A stretch of DNA of 64,000 nucleotides, taken from NCBI RefSeq assembly GCF_048569485.1, contig NC_134355.1, forward strand, positions 663,701,979 to 663,765,978, given 5' to 3'. The notes below the pieces were generated by a model. That model was not told the origin of the DNA, did not search any database, and saw only the letters and a list, made by a program, of their open reading frames with translations. The translations under genes were made by a program, and so were the position numbers. This DNA is from Anomaloglossus baeobatrachus. Its lineage: Eukaryota > Chordata > Amphibia > Anura > Aromobatidae. Shown here in pieces: positions 47,138 to 58,928 of the stretch. Positions within the stretch are counted from its first letter, which is position 1. Every line of letters begins with the position of its first letter.

Positions 47138-47316
47138 CTATCTCCGATATATCGCACAGATCTCAAAGGGTTTGGGGGCGTTAGTAGCTCCTAATGCCGG
47201 GGTGAGGTCCAGTTTGGCTCCAGGTATGGGCTGGAAAGTAAAATTTTGTAATAATGTTGTAAAGAAAATGAACAGCTCCATCTTGGCTAAGGTTTCTCCA
47301 GCACAGCTTCGTCTAC
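47138..47316 (-). CDS. Cytochrome P450 family 2, last exon (exon 9)
   Basis: Encodes the heme-binding end of a microsomal mono-oxygenase. The acceptor CTCGCAG precedes GTAGACGAAGC. The first two bases complete a Gly codon begun in exon 8, so the joined motif reads FSIGRRSCAGE, matching the P450 signature FxxGxRxCxG, with the Cys as axial heme ligand. Then come KMELFIFFTTLLQNF (L-helix) and a C-terminus ending KPFEICAIYRR with stop TAG at 47138-47140. The 179-bp coding length, the phase-1 intron and the sequence fit CYP2 genes of vertebrates. The subfamily cannot be assigned from this exon alone. No break is seen. Confidence 0.93.
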
Positions 47317-47443
47317 CTGCGAGGAAGAATAGAAAACAATGATAGAATATGGTTAATGACTTGAGATCACAACTGGAAAGAAATAACATTTCATAAATAT
47401 TTGTTATTGGGTTTTGGGGCTTTGATCTGTTGTGACTGACACT

Positions 47444-48012
47444 TGTCACGGTTCCGTTGTGTGGAGCATTTTGCACACTGGTTATGTTCTGCCACGTTCT
47501 TCTCAACTCTGGAGCCGGCAGTTATATATTTCCTTTATACAAAGCATTTTAAATGTGTAATGCTCAGCGTTGTTTCTTGAGCACTTGCTGACAGGTTGTT
47601 TATCTGCACAAGGTTTCCATGCAGGTTCTGGGAGGCGCTTGATCAGGTGCTCCTTGTTCCTGGTAATTGCTGAGCATGCTTTCCCAGAACTTCTCCAGTC
47701 ATACTTCCTGGTTCTTCAGTTGTGCTTTTGGCTCCTGTTTGTGTTAGTGTTCTAATCTAGGCTTCCTGACCCCGGACTGTTTATTGACTCTTCTCTGTCA
47801 GCTCCCTGTTCTTGTTGTGACCTCCTGGCTTCTGACCTTGGACCATTACCTGACCACATCTCTGTCTGCTCCCTGTATCAAATACATACTTTCCTGGAAT
47901 TCTGATCCTCAGCCTGTGACTTGACTGTGTTTGCATACTCCCTGTTTCCTGACCATGGCTTGTCTGACTATCCTTCTGTCCATACTGCCCGTAAGTAGTG
48001 ACTAGCATCACA
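47444..48012. mobile_element. Solo LTR in CYP2 intron 8
   Basis: 569 bp beginning TGTCACGGTTCCG and ending CATCACA, with the 5-bp duplication ACACT on both sides (47439-47443 and 48013-48017). It is unrelated to the TGTGGCGCC family. The exact target duplication supports the boundaries. Confidence 0.75.
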
Positions 48013-48363
48013 ACACTTATTTTAACATCTGTTACTTTGGTTATATTTGGAAACCCAATTAGGTTATTTGTCATTACAATTACACTTTTTCGTCTCCTCA
48101 TCAACCTATCACTATAATTTCAGCAATTCCATATTCTGCAATAAGGTGGGCTGATGTACACAAGTGAATTTTAACTGAACAGCCTTAAAATGTTCTTGTG
48201 TTGTATGCCAAATTCTATTTGGGGCCATGTTGCACTTGTGCCTGGTGAAGGAGTTTTGGAAGGATCGTACAAAGATGTCTCTCCATCATGTGATGCCTGA
48301 GGGAGAAGGGCACGGGAGGTGGAATAGCAGCAGTTTAAATATCGGTCTCTTAAATCCAGTCCC
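48013..48363 (-). other. CYP2 intron sequence
   Basis: Intronic sequence between the solo LTR and the next MITE. No exon, splice-bounded frame or repeat is recognised. Confidence 0.4.
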
Positions 48364-48366
48364 TAA

Positions 48367-48914
48367 AGGGTACTTTACACGCTAGCGAGCGTACCCGCCC
48401 CCGTCAGTTGTGTGACACGGGCAAATCGCTGCCCGTGCTGCACAACATCACTTACACCCATCACACGGCCTTACCTTCCCTGCAACGTCGCTCTGGCCAG
48501 CGATCCGTCTCCTTTCTAAGGGGGCGGTTCGTGCGGCGTCACAGCAACATCACACGGCAGCCGTCCAATAAAAGCGGAGGGGCGGAGATGAGCGGGACGT
48601 AACATCTCGCCCACCTCCTTCCTTTCGCATTGCCGGTGGACGCAGGTAAGGAGATGTTTGTCGTTCCTGTGGTGTCACACATAGGTATGTGTAATGCCGC
48701 AGAAACGACGAACAACATCGTACCTGCAGCAGCAACGATATTAAGGAAAGGAGCGACGTGTCAACGATCACTGTTTTTGGACGCTTTTGCGATTGTTGAT
48801 CGTCGCTCCTTGGTGTCACACGCTGCGAAGTCGCTACCGGCGCCGGATGTGCGTCACTAACGACGTGACCCCGACGATATATCGGTAGCGATGTTGCAGC
48901 GTGTAAAGCACCCT
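48367..48914. mobile_element. PIF/Harbinger-like MITE in CYP2 intron 8
   Basis: The ends AGGGTACTTTACACGCTAGC and, inverted, AGGGTGCTTTACACGCTGCA are flanked by TAA on the left and TAT on the right. The interior GCGGAGGGGCGGAGATGAGCG and CCCACCTCCTTCC core is shared with the MITEs at 8096, 8888 and 30694. Confidence 0.7.
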
Positions 48915-48917
48915 TAT

Positions 48918-49841
48918 CAGCAGCCAGCAACCCAGCTTTGTCATCTACAGTATCCTCTGGTATCAGGGGCTTGGAATATATTACTGAGAGAGACTTTATT
49001 CTCTGCCAAAAAAACAGAGCCGAACCTATAAATACTAAAAACCATGCCCTAATAGAAGTGCATCAGCTATGACTTCCTCGAATAATAGTCTGTCAGTCAT
49101 ACCATAAATACTGCACCTATTATTGATACCCAAATTTTACCATGCCAGCCACAGATTCCGCAATAAAAGTGAGTAAGCGATAATTACCTCATTACCATGC
49201 ATCATTGACAGATACATGGTAATGTTAGTTTGTCTAACTTCCAATTTTTAGGATTGCTGGGGGGAATAGTGCAATTCTGTTATTTGACAGCTTGGATCAT
49301 CAGAAAGGTTGCACTTATGGTCCAAAAATTGAGATTCCTATGCTGCAAGTAGATTTAACATTGCCTTTGCAGCATTGGAGGAACACTGGGTCTATTGAAA
49401 GTTCTACAGCAAAGAGTTTATAAGAACGGGCCCCTTGACTCAGAAACCAGTTACCAGTGATTGCCTGCAGAGGTTGTTAGTGACATAGGAAATGGTCAGT
49501 ATGTCATGAGGGTGCCACAACAGAGAGTGTTCTCCTCTATTTCAGGTGTCAGGAGATCATAGCACAGAGCTACACGCACACATGCACATGTTAAAACTGC
49601 TGGCTTTACAGATCCTCCTTAATCCAGTGCTGCAAGGGTTAACTAATTCAGGATAAAAACCTGGGTCTCAGCTGTTCTGAGTTTCCCATTAACCTGTGCT
49701 ATAAATACCCTCTTCTCAGCTAAGGGAGTTGCCAGTGATAGTTTGCTGTACCTAGGCCTCAGGAGTGGACTTGTGAACTGTGGAGTAAGAAGTCATTTAT
49801 GCAGCCATAGCTGGAGATTGCTGTGTGGAAGTTATGTGATG
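48918..49841 (-). other. CYP2 intron sequence
   Basis: About 0.9 kb of intron with no exon or repeat that I recognise. Confidence 0.4.
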
Positions 49842-49845
49842 CTTT

Positions 49846-50939
49846 TGTAGTGCCCCTGAGCTATCAGGTGCTACAGGGAACTGCATCTAGTCATAGATGT
49901 AGAGCCTACCCCCAGGGACCTGGAAGACCAGTGCTGGTAACACCACAATACGACACACCAAAACCACACAAAAACCCCTGTTTTCCTTCCCCCAGACTGG
50001 GTGACAGGCTAGGGTTGGACCCAATGGATGGCCACCTAGGGGTGGGACTGATCCAGTCCACTAGTCAGCAACCAGGGAGGAGGGGCCAGGTAGTCAGTAA
50101 GTGGAGGTGAAAGAGGACAGACGTAACTGTACTGACGGGGAAAGGAGTGTTTATGGCCTGTCAGGCTCAAGGAGTTTGGTTGCAGGGAGAATACTTCGGA
50201 GTACTCAAGGAACAATAGCACTGGTGGGGTGCAGAGCCCTAGATCAGGAAAACACTCCAGGCAGACCTGATAAATTTGCCAAGTCAGGGGACCATCAAGG
50301 ACCTCTCTGACCATAGTGTTCGTCGCACAGCAGCAACGGGAGAGCCCGGGAACGGGGACAGAGATTTGACCCACAGAGGTTCAAGCTGCTTGCCATACGA
50401 GCCAAGCCAGAGAGACAACCAGGAGGGGACCCCCAGACGCTCCAAGCCACGGGGACCCTTCAACTACAGACAGGTGCAGGGGAAGTAAAGCCACCAGGTC
50501 ACCACACCAGCACAGGGACTAAGGGAACCAGTTGGTGAGGACCAGCCTCCATTGGGTTGCAAGGCTACTAATGTGAGTAAAGGACCAGTTAACTTGCAAT
50601 CCCTTGTGTTGCCTGACTTCTTTCTATACTCTGGCATAATCCTGCAACTACCATCATCATTCACCCCCTGAGACCTAGCCCTACTTGCAGAGGGACATAC
50701 CATCCAAGCTGCCCATAACACCAGCCCCAGCAGTGAGATACTGTGCAGCGGCGGCTCCTCTCATATAGCCACATACCGCAAGTGGCGACACAAAAGACTC
50801 TTCATTACATCCCCTGTAAATACCCCCTTTTTAAAGAGACACCCAGGGTCACGGAACCAGGCACCGGCCATTACACCCGTGACACTTCCCAGTGATATCA
50901 GGCCCGGTACCGAGTAACCCAAAGCCCTGGGGCGCATCA
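49846..50939. mobile_element. Solo LTR, diverged TGTGGCGCC family
   Basis: 1094 bp from TGTAGTGCCCCTGAGC to GGGGCGCATCA, with the 4-bp duplication CTTT (49842-49845 and 50940-50943). The distal part contains ACCGCAAGTGGCGACAC, the diverged form of the family motif. It is intronic in the CYP2 gene. Confidence 0.7.
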
Positions 50940-50997
50940 CTTTTCCTTCCCTTAATCCTATTTTAGCTTGCCTCACTTATCTCTTTACTTATTGCTG

Positions 50998-51152
50998 TAA
51001 TCATAACAGCTTACACTGTACAGGAGAAAGAGAGGACTCCATTGTCCATAAGAGCTTATACTCTGCAGGAGAGAGAAGTGCTCACTGACCATAAAAACTT
51101 ATACTATACAGGAGAAAGTGGACCCCAATGACCTTAAGAGCTTACATTCTAC

Positions 51153-51194
<42 letters not shown>

Positions 51195-51495
51195 CCCACT
51201 GACCATAAGACCTTAGACCATACAGAAGAGAGAGAGTGGACCCCACTTGTCATAAGAGTTGACACTCTAAAGGAGAGAGAGAGGTGACCATAAGAGCTTA
51301 CACTCTGCAGTAGAGAGAGAAAGAGAGAGGTACTCCGCTGACCATAAGAGCTTACACTATATGGGAGAGAGAGAGGACCCCACTGACCATAAGAGCTTCC
51401 ATCATATAAGAGAGAGAAGGAGGACCCTGCCCCCCATAAGAGCTTACACCCTACAGACGAGAGAAAGAGGACCCCGCTGACCATGAAAATTTCAA
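50998..51495. repeat. Degenerate minisatellite, units of about 45-60 bp
   Basis: About nine imperfect units with CATAAGAGCTTACACTCTA, CAGGAGAGAGAG and GACCCCACTGAC. One unit has expanded to a (GA)n run at about 51150-51190. It is non-coding and intronic. Confidence 0.75.
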
Positions 51496-51702
51496 CTCCA
51501 GAGGAGAGAAACTTATCCAGTGACTCTGAAGATTAAAAATTACTCTGACATAGAAACTTTGCACTGCTGGGAATTGATGATCTGTGATGGCCAAGATATT
51601 ATTGTACAAATTGTGATAATCCACTACATGTCTTAGCTGCAGGGCATTATGGGAAGGCCATGCAGCAATACAAAACAACGACAGCCTGGTCTCTGATCCT
51701 AA

Positions 51703-52330
51703 AGCCTGTTTCATACGTCAGTGAAAAACACAGACATTTTTCACTGACGTGTGAAACACGCATATGTCCCTCCATGTGCTGTGATTCATGGCACACGTGG
51801 GTTGTTCATGTGCAATCCGTGGTACATGATCCGTACTCGGTGATTGCACATGGCGATCAACTCACCTGTTCTGTTCCTGCTCTCCATGTTGCTGAACTCT
51901 CCGGCTCTGCTGTGTTTCCTGTCACCACTGACCCCGCTGCAGCTACTTCTGGGTCGGCTCTTGCTGCATTTATGAATATGCATGAGCCGGCTCAGATGCA
52001 GCAGAGAGCAGAGGCTGCACACAGCGTCGCTGGAGAAGGTGAGTTGAAAATGTTTTTTTTATCTTCAATGTCTGTGTTTTTCTGGTATGTGTTTCACAGA
52101 TCACATCAAAATGTGGTCCGTGGGACATCAGTGATGTCAGAAAAAAACGGACATGTCTCCGTGCGGCAATCAAAGACACACATGTACACCGCATGGAGAC
52201 ACGGTCAGTGAAAAATCACTGATGTGTGAGCAGACCTATTGATTATAATGGGTCTGCATATGTCCGTGATTCTGGTACGTATCAAAACTAGCACATACAT
52301 ACCAGAATCACTAAGGTCTGAAACAGGCAT
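51703..52330. mobile_element. TAA-flanked MITE, first of an abutting pair
   Basis: The ends AGCCTGTTTCATACGTCAGTG and, inverted, TGCCTGTTTCAGACC lie between TAA at 51700-51702 and TAA at 52331-52333. The interior resembles the CACGTG-rich family at 26933. Confidence 0.6.
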
Positions 52331-52333
52331 AAG

Positions 52334-52970
52334 GCCTCTTTCACACGTCCATGACTCCGATACGTGTATGGTCAGTTTTCTCACGTACCGGAGAGACGGG
52401 CATACGTAGACCCATTAAAATCAATGGGTCTGCGTTCACGTGCGTATTCTGCCATGAACCGTGTGTACGTGTGGAGCATACGTGTGCCCGTGTGCTCCAC
52501 ACGTAGACATGTCCCCGTTTTCTCCGGCATCACGGGTGTCACACGGAACGCAAACGGGTCACACGTAAAACAAACGGACTACACGGATGTGTTCCGTGTG
52601 ACACGCACCAGAGAAAACACATGTATCTGTGAGAAAAAAAAAAACTTTACTCACCTTCTCCAGCCCTGCAGTCTCTGTCGCAGCTGTCACTTGCTTCCGA
52701 CCGCCGCTCATTATGCTCATTGAATATTCACTTCACTGCGGCCGGAAGCAGCAGCAGCGGGGAGACGGCAGGACCGGAGACTGAAGATCAGCACCACGGA
52801 CAGCGAAGCCAGGGACAGGTGAGCAGAAAGTTCCCGTTCTCCGTGTGTTATCACGGATAACACACGGAGAACACACGTGAGCCACAAACACGGTACACCG
52901 AGGGCAATACGCACCTTTGACACGTCCGTGAAAAATGTGCGTTGTTTTTCACAGACGTGTGAAAGAGGCC
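52334..52970. mobile_element. TAA-flanked MITE, second of an abutting pair
   Basis: The ends GGCCTCTTTCACACGTC are perfectly inverted. It is flanked by TAA at 52331-52333 and 52971-52973, and the left TAA is shared with the neighbour. The interior has the same GAATATTCACTTCACTG and GCAGCAGCAGCGG blocks as 26933-27585, in the opposite orientation. Confidence 0.75.
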
Positions 52971-52973
52971 TAA

Positions 52974-53333
52974 AGCAGAGTGGGAATGTTGACGGGCATT
53001 TTTTATATTGCAAACCGCGAATTAAATGTCATAGTGGAATGATTTTCCTGAAATTTGCGGTTTCACCAAATCCAAACAAACGCAATCCTTTTAGATTGAT
53101 TCCCTCATATATTTTTGGTACATTTAAACAAGAGTCAAAAAATTCAAATGTGTCTTAAAAATGAACTCCACATATGGAGCATAATTACTTTCACAATACG
53201 GTATGGTTTCAACATTGAAGCAACAACAATTTTGCAATACAGAATTGTAAGAATAAAGTCCATTGAGATGCAGCTATCTGCACTTATATGCTGTAAACCC
53301 TTCTAAGAAAACATCATTCCTTATAAATATTAC
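52974..53333 (-). other. CYP2 intron 8, exon-proximal part
   Basis: Intron sequence leading from the exon 8 donor (GTAATA). Nothing else is recognised. Confidence 0.5.
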
Positions 53334-53475
53334 CTATTGAGAAGGGAACAAAGGCCTCGTTCTTTTTGAAATTTCCTTTGGAGTCAAGAAAATGTTCTGG
53401 ATAAAACTCGCCTGGTTTCTCAAAGTAAGCTTTATCTCGGAGAATAGAATGTATGATTGGGAAAATCATTGTGCC
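53334..53475 (-). CDS. Cytochrome P450 family 2, exon 8
   Basis: Exactly 142 bp, the usual size of CYP2 exon 8. It lies between the acceptor CCCTCCAG and the donor GTAATATT. It starts in phase 0 (GTMIFPIIHSIL) and ends one base into the Gly codon completed by exon 9. It contains the PERF-type region FYPEHFLDSKGNFKK, which helps lock the K-helix and the heme pocket, and ends in FVPFSIG just before the Cys loop. No stop or frame problem. Exon 9 lies about 6.0 kb downstream. Exon 7 is not visible in the 10.5 kb upstream, so intron 7 is very long or the gene is broken beyond the window. Confidence 0.93.
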
Positions 53476-53686
53476 CTGGAGGGAAAAAAAATATAAAAAT
53501 TATCTATAAGAAGTATTGACATATGAGACAAAAGCTTATAACAGATTTCATTACTGCACCCCAGGATTGGAATTAAAGCTGTAATATCCAAACCTATTAT
53601 TCAACATGGGATTAAGGTGTTTGAGTCTTTAAAATGAGCTGTCAGTTCTCCTGTGTGGTGTAGTATATAGAGAATCTGTCAACTCC

Positions 53687-54834
53687 TGTTACGGGGGGCT
53701 GTCTGATAATAACCGAAAGGAGTATCAGACAGTCAGGGTCCACCGTGCAAAGACTTTGCTGCAGACTATGGCAGAGTGCAATACCTCTGTTAACTCACAG
53801 AAGGATATAATAAGAAAGTAAAGCAATTCCTCCCTTACTTGGAGGGTGTGTGGAATGATCTCTGTTAATAATCACAGAGACAAAGGCAATGTGTGCGAAA
53901 TGGCACCTACCTAGGTCCGCTCTTCTAGTGGTGCAAAAGAGACGAACAGCAGCGTAAGCCGCACAAAGCTCCTACCTGCGTTCGCTCCACTAGTGTGCGA
54001 GGACACGAACCACTAGATATGGCACCTGCCTAGGTCCGCTCTTCTAGTGGTGCAAAAGAGACGAACAGCAGCGTAAGCCGCACAAAGCTCCTACCTCTGT
54101 TCGCTCCCCTAGTGTGCGAGGATACGAACAACTGCCAGACGCAGTATAAGGAACGTTACCCTAGCGGCAACGTCCACCTACGAGTACAATCACAAGGCCC
54201 AGCCAGACCATGTGCCTCAGGCACCTGCCTATGTCCGCTCCCCTAAGAGGTAAGGATACGGACAGCAGCCGAAGCTGTAAGGTATAAGAACGCTACCCTG
54301 CCGGTAGCGCTCACCTAGCATAGACAGAGGAATGCCTAGAGGAACGCGCACAGAGCGTCTACTCATATGCATGAACCAAGAGGACTGAGCACCATGCGGC
54401 GTGTGTCAGGGTCTTATATAGACTCTGTGCCTCATCCAAGATGGAGGACACCAGAGCCAATCCGCTTCCAGAACGACAGGAGTGACGTCATGCTGGCCTA
54501 TCACCGAGCAAGACGTCACAAGCACATGACCAGCGACCAATCGGCATAGAAGGTGTCAGAGACATGTGACCTCGTGTCAGCGATGATGTCACCCGCACAT
54601 GTGCAATGGCTCCAAGATTGGACTTAGTCTCTGGCGCTCGCACATGTGCAGTAGCAAGAAATCTGGACTTAGTCTCCAGCGCTCGCACATGTGCAGTAGC
54701 AAGAAATCTGGACTTAGTCTCCAGCGCTCGCACATGTGCAGTAGCAAGAAATCTGGACTTAGTCTCCAGCGCTCGCACATGTGCAGTAGCAAGAAATCTG
54801 GACATAGTCTCCAGTGCTCGCAGCAACCGTAACA
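53687..54834 (-). repeat. 3' LTR of the sushi-type element
   Basis: TGTTACGGGG...CGTAACA, 1148 bp. It contains two copies of a unit of about 118 bp (from GCACCTACCTAGGTCCGCTC, about 53905-54140) and four to five copies of a 45-bp unit with GCACATGTGCAGTAGCAAG (about 54595-54820). Confidence 0.9.
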
Positions 54835-57800
54835 GTACCTCCCCCTCAAGGGCCCCCCTCCCGGCGACGCAGATAATCGGCAACTAAGTCGGGAGCATGG
54901 ACAGCCTCCTCAGGCTCCCAAGAGCGATGTTCCGGGCCATAGCCCTCCCAATCTATCAAGAAGAACCTGCGCCCTCTAACCATCTTAGAACCAACTATGG
55001 CTCGTACCTCATAGCTAGAGCGAGAGGAATCAGAGGCAGGAGAGTGCATTTCACGAGCGTGAGGTAAAATAGCCGGCTTTAGCAGTGAGACATGGAATTT
55101 GTCATGAATCCTAAGATGGACAGGTAACTTCAATTGATAGACTACAGGATTTACCTGTCGAAGAACCTCATAAGGACCCAGGAAGCGAGGAGCAAATTTG
55201 ACAGAGCTCACTCTAAGTCTCACGTGTTTTGCAGAGAGCTACACAAAGTCCCCTGGAGAAAAGACAGGAGCCGGGCGACGAAACCGATCGGACACCGTCT
55301 TCATACGGTCCTTAGCTGCTTGGATCGACTCTTGAGTCCGATCCCAAACCTCTCTGGCATTAGTTGCCCAGTCGGCCACAAGAGGAGGAGGTGCAGCAGC
55401 GGGAAACGGTACCGGTACCCTAGGGTGTTGCCCATTATTGAGTACGAACGGTGTCTGCCCAGTGGCCTCAGCCAGCGAATTGTTAAGGGCAAATTCTGCC
55501 CAGGGTAGGAGGGAGGACCAGTTATCGTGGTTCTCAGCAACAAAGTGTCGAAGGTATATAATCATAGATTGATTGGTACGTTCAACCAAACCATTAGTCT
55601 CCGGATGGTATGCCGAAGAGAGATTCAACTCAATTTGCAGAAGGCTACAAAGATCTCGCCAGAAACGGGAAGTAAATTGCGGGCCTCTATCACAAATGAT
55701 ACGATCTGGCATCCCATGAAGCCTAAAGACATGCTTGAGGAATAGTTTGGCTAGTACCCTGGAAGATGGGATTCTCGATAACGGTACGAGATGAACCATC
55801 CGGGAGAAATGGTCCGTAATGACCCACACAAATCTATGTCCCTGTGAACATGGAAGATCACCCACAAAGTCCATGCCTACCACCTCCCATGGTCTATCTG
55901 GCACTGGTAAAGGATGCAAGAGCCCAGCCGGTCTCTGCCGTAATGGACGGTTGCGAGCACACGAGTAGCAGGAACCGACATATCTCTTGACGTGGCTGGC
56001 TAAGTGTGGCCACCAATACCACCTCTCCAGTAACTCTCGTGTCCGCCTAATACCAAAATGCCCACCCACCTTTGAGGTGTGGGCCCATGACAGTATATCA
56101 TTCTGTCGATCAGGCGGAACAAATGTCTTGCCCGGTGGGATTTGGTCTAACGTCACAGGGGAGAGCGTATGAAAAACCCTGGAGGGAAGGATAAGACGAG
56201 GTTCGTCAATCTCTTCCTGGGTAGAAAGCATAGAGCGAGACAGGGCGTCTGCCTTGTTATTCTTACTCCCAGACAAATAGTTGATGGAGAAGTGAAAGCG
56301 GGAGAAAAACAAGGACCAGCGGGCTTGGCGAGGATTCAGACGCTGAGCGGTTTGTAAGTACGTCAGATTCTTATGGTCTGTATAGACCTGGAAAGGATGT
56401 TTCGCTCCTTCCAGCAAGTGACGCCACTCCTCCAAGGCTAATCTCAAGGCGAGCAGTTCCCTATCCCCAATGGTATAGTTTCTCTCTGCCGGTGAAAAGG
56501 TTTTAGCAAAGAAGAAACACGGCCTTTTTCTACCTGCACCGTTCTTTTGATACAAGACCGCACCAGCACCCACTGAAGAGGCATCAACCTCTAAGAGGAA
56601 GGGCTTACTCTCATCGGGTCTTTGAAGAACGGGAGCAGTTGAAAAGTGTCTTTTTACTGCCTCAAAAGCCTGAGATGTCTCAGTAGACCAGGCTTTGGGA
56701 TTAGCACCTTTCTTAGTCAAGGCCACCAAAGGGGCCACCAAAGTAGAAAAATGGGGTATGAACTGCCTGTAATAATTTATAAATCCTAAGAAGCGTTGCA
56801 CCGCCTTCAAGGAATGAGGTTCGGACCATTGCAGGACAGCAGAGAGCTTCGCAGGATCCATAGCCAGACCCTCTTGTGAGATAATGTAACCCAAAAAAGG
56901 CAATGAGGACTGCTCGAATACACATTTCTCGAGTTTAGCAAACAATGAGTGCTCCCTTAAACGGGAAAGGACACGAACGACATCCTGACGATGAGTCTCC
57001 AGATCAGGAGAAAAAATCAGGATGTCGTCCAGATACACCACTACTGAGGATAACAGTAAATCCCTGAACACATCATTTACGAAGTCCTGAAATACTGCGG
57101 GTGCATTACATAACCCAAAAGGCATGACGAGGTATTCATAGTGACCGTCTCGGGTGTTAAAAGCGGTCTTCCATTCGTCACCCTTTCGAATTCGTACCAA
57201 GTTATACGCACCCCGCAGATCCAACTTCGTAAAAACTTGAGCTCCTCTCAGTCTGTCAAAGAGCTCCGAAATTAAAGGTAATGGGTATTTGTTCTTTATT
57301 GTGATTGCGTTGAGACCCCTGTAATCTATGCAGGGACGCAAATCACCCTCTTTCTTCCGAACAAAGAAAAACCCAGCTCCCGCGGGAGAGACAGACTTAC
57401 GAATGAACCCCTTCTCTAAGCTCTCTCTTATATAGGTCGACATGGCCTCCGACTCAGGTATCGACAGGGGGTAAACCCTGCCTTTAGGTGGAACCGAACC
57501 TGGGATAAGGTCTATGGCACAGTCATACGGCCTATGGGGTGGAAGAACCTCAGCACCCTGTTTGGAGAACACGTCAGCGAAATCCAAATAGGGTGTAGGT
57601 ATGGGAGAGAGATCAGTTGATGCAACTGCAACGACCTTAGGTGGTAAGGGAAGACATCGGGACTGACATTTCGAACCCCAACTAATAATGCTGTCAGACT
57701 CCCAGTCAATGTGAGGAGCATGAGTCCGAAGCCATGGAAGACCCAGAAGGACGTCGTCTATACCCTCAGGCAAAACAAGAAAAGAAATCTCCTCTATGTG

Positions 57801-57980
57801 ACCCTGAGACAGGGAAAGGCGCAAGGGAACTGTCCTCAATGTAATGGAGTCAGACAACATAGTTCCATTAACAACACGGACAGGAATAGGCGCCTCTAAC
57901 ATGATAGAGGGAATATTGTGTCCCTTTACAAATCCTGAGGACACAAAAATCCCGTCAGCTCCGGAATCCACAAAAGCCAT
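54835..57980 (-). other. Sushi-type pol region (fossil)
   Basis: Minus-strand order: protease (AFVDSGADG, about 57.95 kb), reverse transcriptase (RPCIDYRGLN and VVYLDDILIFS, about 57.33 and 57.03 kb), RNase H (LEVDASSVGAGAV, about 56.58 kb), an HFGIRRT zinc-binding region, the integrase core (VGMDFVGDLP, about 55.88 kb) and a chromodomain near the end (FLIDWEGYGPEHRSWEPEE, about 54.93 kb). A chromodomain on the integrase is thought to steer insertion toward marked chromatin. Confidence 0.9.
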
Positions 57981-58075
57981 AATAGGCCATGTATTCTCAG
58001 ATAGCGAGAGCTGACCTGGGATACAACACTTAGAGGGTGCAGAAGACGTCTCTAGTAACCCCCCTCTAATGGTTA

Positions 58076-58900
58076 CTAGGCCAGGGAGTTTCCCTGACGA
58101 CTAGGACACTTGTTGGCATAGTGCCCAGCCTGACGACATACGTAACATATAGGAGGACCAGACTTGCGTAGTCTGGAGAACGTATGACCTAACTCCATAG
58201 GAGTGGGAGATGTTTCAGATGCTGAGGAAGATGGTAGTGGACCCTCAACAACTGGAATAGCCCGATGCTTAGGGCGTGAGGAAGAGACCTCGAGTCTACG
58301 TTCCTTATGGCGTACATCGATCCTCGTTGCTACTGTGATCAAGTCCTCCAGAGAAGCAGGGACTTCACGAGTAGCAAGGGCATCCTTGACATAGCCAGCC
58401 AACCCTCTCCAGAAGATAGGAATCAACACCTTCTCTGGCCAATCTAGTTCTGCCACCAGAGTTCTAAAAGCAATGGCATAAGAACTAGTGGATAACGAAC
58501 CCTGAGATAGATCTAACAGTCTCAGGGCCGCATCATGGGTAACCTGCGGACCCATGAATACCGCCTTAAGAGCATCAAGAAAGTCTTGATGTCTCAGAGT
58601 AACCACATCAGAGCGCTCCCATAGGGGAGTCGCCCATTCTAAGGCTTTGTCCTGAAGTAAGGAGATGATAAAGCCTACTCTGGACCTCTCCGTAGAGAAG
58701 CGAGAAGAGTTAACCTCTAGGTGTATCTGACACTGACTAATGAAACCACGACATGATCTGGCATCGCCAGAATATCTGTTTGGTAGAGCAAGTCGAGGAT
58801 CATGTGCAGATGTCACCATGGTCTGAGGTTTATCCTCTATACTCTTGAGCCGTGACTCAAGTACTTGTATGTAACGGTGTAACTGCTGATATTCTGCCAT
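58076..58900 (-). other. Sushi-type gag
   Basis: A 274-codon frame that starts MAEYQQLHRYIQ with a short coiled coil. The central part (YSGDARSCRGFISQC, FIISLLQDKALEWATPLW) is the Gag/RTL capsid region shared with mammalian PEG10 and RTL proteins. It ends in a CCHC knuckle, CYVCRQAGHYANKC. Confidence 0.9.
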
Positions 58901-58928
58901 AACTGCCAGACCCTTGGCTCAGTCCTAA

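Noticed and set aside
54597-54832. Cys/Ser-rich 77- and 93-codon frames
   Set aside because: They arise from the 45-bp LTR tandem repeat and occur again in the other LTR.
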